A program made the position numbers and the translations under genes. A DNA stretch of 25,428 bases, from assembly GCF_039768865.1 (NCBI RefSeq), contig NZ_JBDMZQ010000064.1. One strand, given 5' to 3'. The notes below the pieces were generated by a model, which was given only the letters and a program-made list of their open reading frames with translations, did no database searches and was not told the origin of the DNA. Origin of the DNA: Wenyingzhuangia sp039768865. Its GTDB lineage: Bacteria; Bacteroidota; Bacteroidia; Flavobacteriales; Flavobacteriaceae. The first letter of the stretch is position 1. Every line of letters starts with the position of its first letter. This document shows, piece by piece, positions 1 to 7,239 of this stretch.

Positions 1-155
1 AACCATAAAATATTGGGTCTTTCAGGCATTTCTTGTTCTGTATGATTCTTCTTCGTTTCAGTAGACCTTTTATTTTCACAACCAAAATGTATAAAAACCA
101 AAGATAGAATTACGGGTTTGAGATAAAGAAGAGAGCAAAAGCGGAATGGTATCAT
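1..155 (-). CDS. S1-family sulfatase lipoprotein, N-terminal part only (cut by window edge)
   Basis: An open frame starts at an ATG whose complement is at 153-155 and runs off the left edge with no stop; 51 codons are visible. The peptide opens with a basic/hydrophobic stretch ending VFIHFGC, a lipobox-like site with the Cys at residue 26. A short polar linker follows, and then RPNILW, the usual first beta strand of S1 sulfatases (compare RPNIIFILTDD in the fusion gene at 391). The formylglycine site and the rest of the enzyme lie outside the window, so subfamily and substrate cannot be given. It is transcribed divergently from the sulfatase-GH78 gene and shares the 156-390 region with it. 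A motif copy at 207-224 points toward this start. That the frame is coding is fairly secure; that it is a sulfatase rests on a short segment plus context. Confidence 0.72.
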   Translation of the reverse strand, partial: MIPFRFCSLLYLKPVILSLVFIHFGCENKRSTETKKNHTEQEMPERPNILW

Positions 156-206
156 GATATTATTACTTTATTTTTTCAATTTAACTACATTAACCCAAGC
201 CACTTC

Positions 207-224
207 CCTGTACTATACTGATTG
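207..224 (-). promoter_or_regulatory. Shared operator-like motif, copy 1 (points to the sulfatase at 155)
   Basis: On the minus strand this reads CAATCAGTATAGTACAGG, matching copy 2 (275-292, opposite orientation) at 16 of 18 positions. It points toward the minus-strand sulfatase. The C of its CAG core (position 220) is 65 bp from that start codon, about the same distance as in copies 3 and 4. A regulator binding site is inferred from this conservation, orientation and spacing. Confidence 0.6.
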
Positions 225-274
225 TATAAATAAAGATCAAAAAGAGGTTTAATGTCTAAAATTTTGAGGATTTC

Positions 275-292
275 CAATCAGGATAGAACAGG
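275..292 (+). promoter_or_regulatory. Shared operator-like motif, copy 2 (points to the sulfatase-GH78 gene)
   Basis: The site reads CAATCAGGATAGAACAGG and is followed by AT, so AGGAT occurs twice with a 10-bp period (280-284 and 290-294), which would place both on one face of the helix. It lies upstream of a -7-like TAAGTTTG at 316-323. The C of CAG (279) is 112 bp from the TTG start at 391, longer than for the other copies, so a longer 5' leader is likely here. Confidence 0.62.
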
Positions 293-315
293 ATGGGAAT
301 ATATCATGTAAAATT

Positions 316-323
316 TAAGTTTG
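316..323 (+). promoter_or_regulatory. Candidate -7 promoter element (TAAGTTTG)
   Basis: TAAGTTTG matches the Bacteroidota -7 consensus TAnnTTTG. No TTG-type -33 element sits at the usual distance upstream. The regulatory motif at 275-292 lies close to that place instead, which would suit an activator-dependent promoter. Transcription would begin near 330, leaving a leader of about 60 bases before the TTG start at 391. This is a consensus match only. Confidence 0.4.
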
Positions 324-390
324 ATCTTATATATTATATAGGACATTAAACACCTAAGCATTTACCGAAACTTACAATAATTAAACAGCT

Positions 391-3300
391 TTGATAAAAA
401 TAAAATTTTTCTACGTCATTTTTTTGTGTTTTTTTACAACAGCAGTAAGAGCCCAAAAAACAACTCAAAATCACCAAAGACCCAACATCATTTTCATCTT
501 GACAGATGACCAGCGTTTTGATGCGATAGGGTATGCAGGAAATCCATACGTAAATACCCCGGAGATGGATAAATTAGCCAAAGAGGGGACGTATTTTAAT
601 ACAGCAATGGTAACCACTCCTATCTGTGCCGCCAGTAGGGCAAGTATTTTGACAGGACTTTATGAACGCTCACATAATTTTAACTTTCAAACTGGGAACG
701 TTAGAGAAGAATACATGGAAAACTCTTACCCTACCGTACTAAAGAACAATGGGTATCATACCGGTTTTTTTGGAAAGTACGGAGTTCGTTATGACGCATT
801 GGACAAGCAATTTGATGAGTATGAATCTTATGATAGAAACAATCGGTACAAGGATAGAAGAGGGTATTTCTATAAAACCATAGGTAAAGATTCTGTTCAT
901 TTAACACGCTATACGGGTCAAAAAGCTCTTGACTTTATTGACAAAAATGCAACGAGCGAAAAACCTTTTTGCCTTTCATTAAGCTTTAGCGCACCCCATG
1001 CTCATGATCCTGCAGAGGATCAATATTTTTGGCAAGATACGACAGATGGTTTGCTTCAAAATACTACGATACCAAAACCAGAATTAGGTAAAGATAAATA
1101 TTTTGAGTCACAGCCTAAAATGGTGCGGGAAGGGTTTAACCGTTTGCGCTGGACTTGGCGATATGATACTCCTGAAAAATATCAACATAGCTTAAAAGGA
1201 TATTATAGAATGATTTCTGGTATCGACCTTGAAATCAAAAAAATTAGAGAAAAGCTTGTAGAAACAGGTCAAGACGAAAACACGGTTATCATTCTTATGG
1301 GTGATAATGGTTATTTCCTGGGGGAACGTCAATTTGCGGGTAAGTGGTTGATGTATGAAAACTCTATACGCGTACCCTTATTGATTTATGATCCTAGGGT
1401 AGACAATCCAAGTGATGTAGACGAGATGGTTCTTAATGTTGACGTTACCACCACCATCGCCGATTTGGCCGGTGTAGCTATTCCAGAAACATGGCAAGGA
1501 AAAAGCCTTATGCCCATAGTAAATAATGAAACCAATACCATGGAACGTGATACGGTTTTGATTGAACACATTTGGGATTTTGACAAAATACCGCCTAGTG
1601 AGGGTGTAAGAACAAATGACTGGAAATACTTCCGCTACGTAAATGATAAAACAGTGGAAGAGCTCTACAACTTGAAGAAAGATCCAAAAGAGACGAAAAA
1701 TCTTGCAGCAAATAAAAAACACGCTAGAATAAAAAATAAGCTCAAAGCTAAACTTGATCAACTCATCAAAGAAAACAGTAATGTGTACCGCGCTGCGCCA
1801 GTAGATTTGACCGTAGAACTTATTCGTGCTCCTGAGTCAGATGTAAAGATCTTTGATCTGCAACCAGAATTTGGATGGACCGTACCCCAAACGGCTAAAT
1901 TTCAATCAGCCTACCAGATCTTAGTAGCTTCTGATAAAGAAACCATAGACGCTAATAATGGTGATCTTTGGGACAGTAAGCGGGTTGCCTCCAGCCACTC
2001 TACTGACGTAGAATATGCAGGAAATCCACTTGAAATAAATAAAACATATTATTGGAAAGTTAGAATATGGGATGAAGAAAATCGTCTAGTAGACTATTCG
2101 GAAGCTCAAAAGTTTATCACCGGGAAAAGTGACAATTACATCATTTCTACAGAAAACAAATATGTTGTTGATCGAGTGAAACCAACACGGTTTGAAAATC
2201 GAGGTGATTTTTATTTTGTGGATTTTGGGAAAGCCGCTTTTGCAACTATAAACTTTAACTACACTGCAAAAAAACCTCATGTACTTACAGTAAGAATTGG
2301 TGAGCAATTGGAGGGAGAAAACATCAATCGTAACCCCCACCCAAAGAGCCACATTCGTTATCAAGAAATCAAAGTAGAGGTAAAGCCAGGCAAGACAAAA
2401 TATCAGCTCATGATTGCTCCAGACAAACGAAACACTTTACCCAATAAGGCCATTGCACTTCCCAAAGGTTTCCCCGTGTTAATGCCGTTGCGTTATGTCG
2501 AAATTGAAGGCGCTCTGTCGCCGATGACTGCAGAAAACATAGAACAACTAAGGCATCGATCGTATTGGGAAGATGATACCAGTAAATTTATCAGTGATAA
2601 CGAGATCTTAAATCAGGTTTGGGATCTGTGCAAATATTCTATAAAAGCGACTACGTTTAATGGACTTTATGTTGATGGTGATCGTGAAAGAATTCCCTAT
2701 GAAGCAGATGCATATCTTAATCAATTGAGTCACTATACTACTGATAGAGAGTATGCCATGGCAAGACGAACCATAGAATACTTTATGGAGCACCCCACAT
2801 GGCCAACAGAATGGCAACAACATGTTGCTTTACTTTTGCATGCGGATTATATGTATACTGGAAACACAGAGCTTATAGCACGATATTATGAGGACCTAAA
2901 ACACAAAACGCTTTATGAACTCTCTAATGAAGAGGGACTCATAACCTCTACAAAAGTAGATGAAGAATTCATGTATAAACTAGGGTTTAAGCCCGGATAC
3001 AAAAAGCCTTTGACAGATATTGTTGATTGGCCTTCTGCTGGATGGGGAGGTGATCCAAACAATAAAGGAGAACGCGATGGATTTGTCTTTAAACCTTACA
3101 GTACAGTCATCAATGCTTTCTTTTATGAAAACATGAAGATTATGGCAAGATTTGCTGGTATTCTAGGCAAAACACAAGAGGTCATGGATTTTGAATTGCG
3201 TGCGGCTAAAGTTAAAAAATCCTTAAACGAACAAATGTTTGATCCAGAAAGAGGAGTTTATGTAGATGGTATAGGAACTGACCATGCCTCTCTACACGCT

Positions 3301-3918
3301 AATATGATGCCTTTGGCCTTTGGCTTGGTTCCCGAACAACACCTTGCTTCTGTAGTTAACTTTGTAAAGTCTCGTGGAATGGCATGTAGCGTTTACGGTA
3401 GCCAGTTTTTAATGGATGGACTTTATAATGCAGGCGAAGAAGACTATGCGCTCGAGCTATTGGCAAGTACTGCTGAACGGAGTTGGTATAACATGATTCG
3501 AATTGGTTCAACCATTACGCTTGAAGCATGGGCACTGCGTTTCAAAAATAACTTGGATTGGAACCACGCATGGGGTGCCGTACCTGCAAACGTAATTCCT
3601 AGAGGCTTGTGGGGGGTAAAACCAAAGACTCCTGGATTTGGAATCGCAACGATAAAACCCCAAATGAGTTCCTTAAAGTCCAGTCGTATTGAAGTACCCA
3701 CAGTGAAAGGAATCATTAAAGGTATCTATACCTATAACGGCGCTAGACTACAAACGTATGAATTGGAAATACCTGGAAACATGGTTGCAGAATTTTCTTT
3801 AAACGATATTGATGGAAAAGATTTTATCCATAATGGTAAAAAAGTACCTGCTGCGTTTGATTACATTCGGCTTTCACCAGGGAAACACACGATACAATTA
3901 AAAATTAACTCGTTTTAA
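391..3918 (+). CDS. Bimodular exported enzyme: S1 sulfatase fused to GH78 alpha-L-rhamnosidase
   Basis: This 1175-residue fusion has a signal peptide (residues 1-22, ending VRAQ). An S1 sulfatase domain spans about residues 30-460: the metal-binding TDDQ at 38-41, the formylglycine site C79-A-A81-S-R83 (CxAxR type), and GDNGYFLGE plus GKW motifs further on. From about residue 470 a GH78 module follows: an N-terminal beta-sandwich with YYWKVRIWD, then the (alpha/alpha)6 barrel with D762-G-D-R-E766-R (E766 the likely general acid) and ITLEAW (E1045 a candidate base). A single secreted protein could thus remove sulfate from rhamnose and then release the rhamnose. From memory, a similar sulfatase-GH78 fusion (S1_25 type) is known from the Formosa agariphila ulvan locus. 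The start is TTG: an in-frame stop lies at 382-384, and the signal peptide begins right at this codon. It is the first gene of a plus-strand pair, 30 bp before the next gene. Confidence 0.9.
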   Translation: MIKIKFFYVIFLCFFTTAVRAQKTTQNHQRPNIIFILTDDQRFDAIGYAGNPYVNTPEMDKLAKEGTYFNTAMVTTPICAASRASILTGLYERSHNFNFQTGNVREEYMENSYPTVLKNNGYHTGFFGKYGVRYDALDKQFDEYESYDRNNRYKDRRGYFYKTIGKDSVHLTRYTGQKALDFIDKNATSEKPFCLSLSFSAPHAHDPAEDQYFWQDTTDGLLQNTTIPKPELGKDKYFESQPKMVREGFNRLRWTWRYDTPEKYQHSLKGYYRMISGIDLEIKKIREKLVETGQDENTVIILMGDNGYFLGERQFAGKWLMYENSIRVPLLIYDPRVDNPSDVDEMVLNVDVTTTIADLAGVAIPETWQGKSLMPIVNNETNTMERDTVLIEHIWDFDKIPPSEGVRTNDWKYFRYVNDKTVEELYNLKKDPKETKNLAANKKHARIKNKLKAKLDQLIKENSNVYRAAPVDLTVELIRAPESDVKIFDLQPEFGWTVPQTAKFQSAYQILVASDKETIDANNGDLWDSKRVASSHSTDVEYAGNPLEINKTYYWKVRIWDEENRLVDYSEAQKFITGKSDNYIISTENKYVVDRVKPTRFENRGDFYFVDFGKAAFATINFNYTAKKPHVLTVRIGEQLEGENINRNPHPKSHIRYQEIKVEVKPGKTKYQLMIAPDKRNTLPNKAIALPKGFPVLMPLRYVEIEGALSPMTAENIEQLRHRSYWEDDTSKFISDNEILNQVWDLCKYSIKATTFNGLYVDGDRERIPYEADAYLNQLSHYTTDREYAMARRTIEYFMEHPTWPTEWQQHVALLLHADYMYTGNTELIARYYEDLKHKTLYELSNEEGLITSTKVDEEFMYKLGFKPGYKKPLTDIVDWPSAGWGGDPNNKGERDGFVFKPYSTVINAFFYENMKIMARFAGILGKTQEVMDFELRAAKVKKSLNEQMFDPERGVYVDGIGTDHASLHANMMPLAFGLVPEQHLASVVNFVKSRGMACSVYGSQFLMDGLYNAGEEDYALELLASTAERSWYNMIRIGSTITLEAWALRFKNNLDWNHAWGAVPANVIPRGLWGVKPKTPGFGIATIKPQMSSLKSSRIEVPTVKGIIKGIYTYNGARLQTYELEIPGNMVAEFSLNDIDGKDFIHNGKKVPAAFDYIRLSPGKHTIQLKINSF

Positions 3919-3948
3919 CCCCTATTGCAACTTAATACAATCTAGACA

Positions 3949-5817
3949 ATGACTTTACAACGGTGCATTAAAACAATCCAGTTAGTCATTGTCTTTTTTT
4001 TATTTAATTCGTGCACTAAAAATCTAAACCCTACACTCCAAGGGGAATTAAAAAAGTGGCATCGTATTACCCTTTCTTTTGAAGGTCCTGAGACTGCTGA
4101 ACTGGATACGATTAACCCATTTTTGAATTACAGATTAGATGTTACGTTTATCCATGGGGATAAAAAGTATGTGGTTCCAGGTTTTTATGCAGCCGATGGT
4201 AATGCTGCTGAAACAAGTGCATCAAGAGGAAACATATGGCAAGTACGGTTTAGGCCCGATGCCCTTGGGACATGGAAATATGTGGTTGCGTTTAAAAAAG
4301 AAAAAAATGTAGCCATAAGTAATTACGCTGAGACAGCTCCTTCAGGCGGCTATATGGACGGTTATAGGGGTAGTTTTACCATTTCTGATACAGATAAAAC
4401 TGGAAAAGATAATCGAGCCAAAGGACGTCTCGATTACATCGGAAAATCCTATTTGCAGTTTACACAAACCAAAGAGTTTTTTATAAAATTAGGCGTAGAT
4501 GCACCAGAGAATCTTTTGGGCTATGAGGATTTTGATGCTACAACAAACGCCCTGAATTTGCGAAAAACATGGTCACCACATCAAAAAGATTTCCATCCAG
4601 AAGCCATGGCATTTACATGGCAAAATGGAAAAGGGAAAAACTTGTTGGGCGCCATTAACTATTTGGCTTCAGAAAATCTTAATGTTTTTTCTTTTTTGAC
4701 CTTCAACATAGATGGGGATGATAGAAATATTTTCCCTCATCTTATAAAAGGGCTATCAGAAGAATATGAAACATATGCTAGTGAAAAAAAAAACAAAGAA
4801 GCTTGGGAAACGTATTTTTATAAAACCCGTTTTGATGTTTCTAAACTAGAACAATGGGAACGAATTTTCGAATACGCAGAAACTAAAGGAATGTTTTTGC
4901 ATTTCAAAACGCACGAAACAGAAACGGATCATTTAATGGATAAAGGTGTTTTTGGGGTAGAAGGGAAACTGTATTACCGTGAACTTGTTGCACGTTTTGG
5001 GCATCATTTATCAATGAATTGGAATTTGGGGGAAGAAAATAATCAACCTACCTCAGAGGTTTTGAAAACGGCCACCTATGTTTCCAAAATCGATCCTTAT
5101 AACCATCACATGGTGCTTCATACTTTTCCCCAAAAAGATGACAGGTACTATGATTTTATAGGAGATAAATCCCCTTTAACAGGAGCTTCCTTACAATTGA
5201 GTGATCCAGAGTTTAAGGATGTTCATGCACGCGTACTCAAATGGAGGAAAAACACTAACTCAAGTGGAAAAAAATGGGCTTTGTCTGTCGATGAGCCTGG
5301 AAAAGCAAATATCGCATTATTACCCGATACAGAAGATCCAGAACACAATTGGGCAAGAATTAATGCTCTATGGGGGACCTTGTTGGCCGGAGGTTTTGGG
5401 GTAGAATGGTATTTTGGTTATGCGAGTCCTAATTCTGATTTAACCTGTGAGGATTTTAGAAGTAGAGACTTATTTTGGAACCAAAATAGTCATGCATTGA
5501 CTTTTTTTAAGCACATACCCTTTTGGGATATGATACCCTCAGACGAATTAACTACTGACAATCAAAGCTTTTGCTTTGCTAAAAAAAATGAAGTCTATGT
5601 CGTCTACTTACCCATGCACCAAGGAACCACCTCTTTAGACCTTGGTTTTTCTAAAAAAGAATTTATTGTTTATTGGTTTGATCCAAGAAATGGAGGGGAG
5701 TTTCAAATTGGTGACATAAAAAAAATTAAAGCTACTGGTATAGTAAATATAGGTACTGCTCCAAAACAGTCACTTAAAGATTGGGTAGTACTACTAAAAC
5801 CTTTTAAGGATGAATGA
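3949..5817 (+). CDS. DUF5060-domain glycoside-hydrolase-like lipoprotein (TIM barrel)
   Basis: This 622-residue protein has a lipoprotein signal ending FFLFNSC (Cys22). Residues about 33-150 look like a DUF5060 beta-sandwich (WHRITLSFEGPE; WQVRFRPDALGTWKY). A central region of roughly 160-530 resembles a clan GH-A (beta/alpha)8 barrel: W358-N-L-G-E362-E-N looks like a strand-4 acid/base, and SVDE449PG like a strand-7 nucleophile. The last 100 residues (VYVVYLPMHQ, YWFDPRNGG, WVVLLKP) resemble the small beta domain that closes DUF4038/DUF5060 proteins (annotated in Pfam as a collagen-binding-like domain). A retaining glycoside hydrolase on the cell surface or in the periplasm is the likely role, with linkage unknown. 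It shares a transcript with the sulfatase-GH78 gene 30 bp upstream and ends convergently with the minus-strand pair. The catalytic assignments are inferred from position and local sequence only. Confidence 0.78.
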   Translation: MTLQRCIKTIQLVIVFFLFNSCTKNLNPTLQGELKKWHRITLSFEGPETAELDTINPFLNYRLDVTFIHGDKKYVVPGFYAADGNAAETSASRGNIWQVRFRPDALGTWKYVVAFKKEKNVAISNYAETAPSGGYMDGYRGSFTISDTDKTGKDNRAKGRLDYIGKSYLQFTQTKEFFIKLGVDAPENLLGYEDFDATTNALNLRKTWSPHQKDFHPEAMAFTWQNGKGKNLLGAINYLASENLNVFSFLTFNIDGDDRNIFPHLIKGLSEEYETYASEKKNKEAWETYFYKTRFDVSKLEQWERIFEYAETKGMFLHFKTHETETDHLMDKGVFGVEGKLYYRELVARFGHHLSMNWNLGEENNQPTSEVLKTATYVSKIDPYNHHMVLHTFPQKDDRYYDFIGDKSPLTGASLQLSDPEFKDVHARVLKWRKNTNSSGKKWALSVDEPGKANIALLPDTEDPEHNWARINALWGTLLAGGFGVEWYFGYASPNSDLTCEDFRSRDLFWNQNSHALTFFKHIPFWDMIPSDELTTDNQSFCFAKKNEVYVVYLPMHQGTTSLDLGFSKKEFIVYWFDPRNGGEFQIGDIKKIKATGIVNIGTAPKQSLKDWVVLLKPFKDE

Positions 5818-5883
5818 AACCCCACGTATTTGACTTATAACAAAGTGTCTTAATTAAGGAGTTTATTTACTTTAAAACTATAT

Positions 5884-7239
5884 TTACAGTTCCAAAAATT
5901 TATTTTTCCATGAGTCTTCATAAGGTTTTCCCCAAAGTTGCATAGCTACTCTATTGAATATTTTACCTGTGGAATCATCTATTTCAAAACTTTGGTCAAT
6001 TCTTGATGATATATTGGCATAATGCACCATTGCCATAGAAATATTGGCTTCATCTATGGGAGCATTCAAGCTTTGTTTTCCACGGATAGCGTCAAAAAAG
6101 TTCATAACATGCAGCGTAGACATGTCTCCACCACCACCTAAGGTAATTCCTCCTTCTTGTCCTTGACTATTTACCTCTTCTACAAGCTTACCTTTTCGAT
6201 CAAAAAGTTTGTAATACCCACGATTTAAAAAAACAGAACCTTCAGTTCCATAAATTATCACACCACGTCCGCTGCCGTATGTACTATAGGCATTCCTACT
6301 CTTGCCATCCCACTCAATTTGTTTGTTGTCTTGAAAGGTAAAACGGGCCTTCATGGTATCATACATTTCCCATCCGTCATCTACAAAATGTTTTTTATCA
6401 GAGTCTACTTCAACAAGTTGTGGCAGATCTACATTTAATGCCCAGCGTGCAATATCTAACTCATGAGTAGCATTATTTCCCATTTCGGCAGTTCCGTAAT
6501 TCCAACCATACCAGTGCCAATTATAGTTCCAGGTTTCTGAAGTGTATTCTCTATGAACTGCTGGTCCTTGCCATAAGTTCCAGTCTAGTCCTTCTGGAAT
6601 AGTAGCTTTTTTCTGATGAGGTACTTCTCCTCGTCCATTATTGTAAAAGGCAACCGCTTTGTAAGCTGTTCCAATGGCTCCTTCGTGAATCTTTTTGATG
6701 ATCTGCTGAGTATGTGCTGATGATCGTTGTTGATTTCCCATTTGAACCACTTTATCATACTTTTTTGTGGCTTCTACCAAGAGGTCATTTTCTTCCATTG
6801 TACAACTACTTGGCTTTTCGACATAGACATGTTTTCCAGATTTCATGGCCATGATTGCACCTGGGGTATGCCAATGATCGGGCATTGCATTAATTAGCAC
6901 ATCCACCTTTTTATCTTCAAGTACCTTAAAAATGTTTTGGTTTAGTTTGGGCTTGTAGCTAATGTGCTGTGAAAATTTTTCGCCAGCCTTGTTCATTTGG
7001 CTTTCTTTGGCATCGCAGAGATAAAGTAATTTCACATTACTTTTTCTGTGTGCAATAGGAGCATAAAATGCCCCCAATCGTCTACCCAAACCGGCAATAG
7101 CAACATTTATTCGGTCGTTGGCGCCAATGATGTTTTTATAGCTCTGAGCACTCATCTGCATAGACGATGCGCCGGCTAATCCTATAGTTCCTAAAGCTGT
7201 TTTCTTGATGAAGTTTCTTCTGCTATTTTGATTACTCAT
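5884..7239 (-). CDS. Tat-exported Gfo/Idh/MocA family NAD(P)-type oxidoreductase
   Basis: This 451-residue protein starts with a twin-arginine signal (R7-R8-N-F-I-K-K, then a mild hydrophobic stretch ending QMSAQS). The Rossmann fold begins near residue 44, with the glycine-rich G50-L-G52-R-R-L-G56. E141-K142-P143 is the family's EKP motif, and H259-E-L-D262 is the usual substrate-site histidine region. Family members oxidise or reduce sugar hydroxyls with a tightly bound or exchangeable nicotinamide cofactor. Tat export fits a protein that folds around its cofactor before crossing the membrane. Its start codon overlaps the stop of the upstream DUF1080 gene by 8 bp, so the two are translationally linked. 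By analogy with 3-keto-glycoside pathways, in which such dehydrogenases work with DUF1080 proteins, it may oxidise a glycoside at C3. A GH109-like glycosidase is the other possibility for this superfamily. Confidence 0.88.
   Translation of the reverse strand: MSNQNSRRNFIKKTALGTIGLAGASSMQMSAQSYKNIIGANDRINVAIAGLGRRLGAFYAPIAHRKSNVKLLYLCDAKESQMNKAGEKFSQHISYKPKLNQNIFKVLEDKKVDVLINAMPDHWHTPGAIMAMKSGKHVYVEKPSSCTMEENDLLVEATKKYDKVVQMGNQQRSSAHTQQIIKKIHEGAIGTAYKAVAFYNNGRGEVPHQKKATIPEGLDWNLWQGPAVHREYTSETWNYNWHWYGWNYGTAEMGNNATHELDIARWALNVDLPQLVEVDSDKKHFVDDGWEMYDTMKARFTFQDNKQIEWDGKSRNAYSTYGSGRGVIIYGTEGSVFLNRGYYKLFDRKGKLVEEVNSQGQEGGITLGGGGDMSTLHVMNFFDAIRGKQSLNAPIDEANISMAMVHYANISSRIDQSFEIDDSTGKIFNRVAMQLWGKPYEDSWKNKFLEL

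Larger units (their letters stand above)
247..351. repeat. 10-bp inverted repeat (247-256 and 342-351)
   Basis: GTTTAATGTC at 247-256 is the exact reverse complement of GACATTAAAC at 342-351, with 85 bp between. A related GGACATAAA occurs at about 8691-8699 in the other divergent region. The arms could be further regulator half-sites. In AT-rich DNA a chance match is quite possible. Confidence 0.35.
156..390. promoter_or_regulatory. Divergent intergenic region between two sulfatase genes
   Basis: This 235-bp AT-rich stretch lies between two divergent start codons (155 on minus, 391 on plus). It holds two oppositely oriented copies of an 18-bp motif (207-224 minus, 275-292 plus; 16 of 18 bases identical), a candidate -7 element TAAGTTTG at 316-323, and a 10-bp inverted repeat (247-256 / 342-351). 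No open frame or RNA gene is seen in it. Confidence 0.75.

Noticed and set aside
1378..1761. Minus-strand open frame within the sulfatase-GH78 gene, and similar frames opposite other large genes
   Set aside because: They lie wholly inside strong coding genes, have no recognisable domains, and show the skewed residue content of antisense shadows.
5849..5858. Perfect palindrome CTTAATTAAG between the convergent genes, as a possible bidirectional terminator
   Set aside because: It is a short AT palindrome with no loop and no GC stem, and I see no stable hairpin followed by a T tract in the 66-bp gap.
5884..7239. Calling the Gfo/Idh/MocA protein a GH109 alpha-N-acetylgalactosaminidase
   Set aside because: Tat signal and Rossmann motifs are shared by many exported Gfo/Idh/MocA proteins, and the partner DUF1080 gene favours a sugar oxidoreductase role. 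GH109 cannot be excluded by eye but is not supported.
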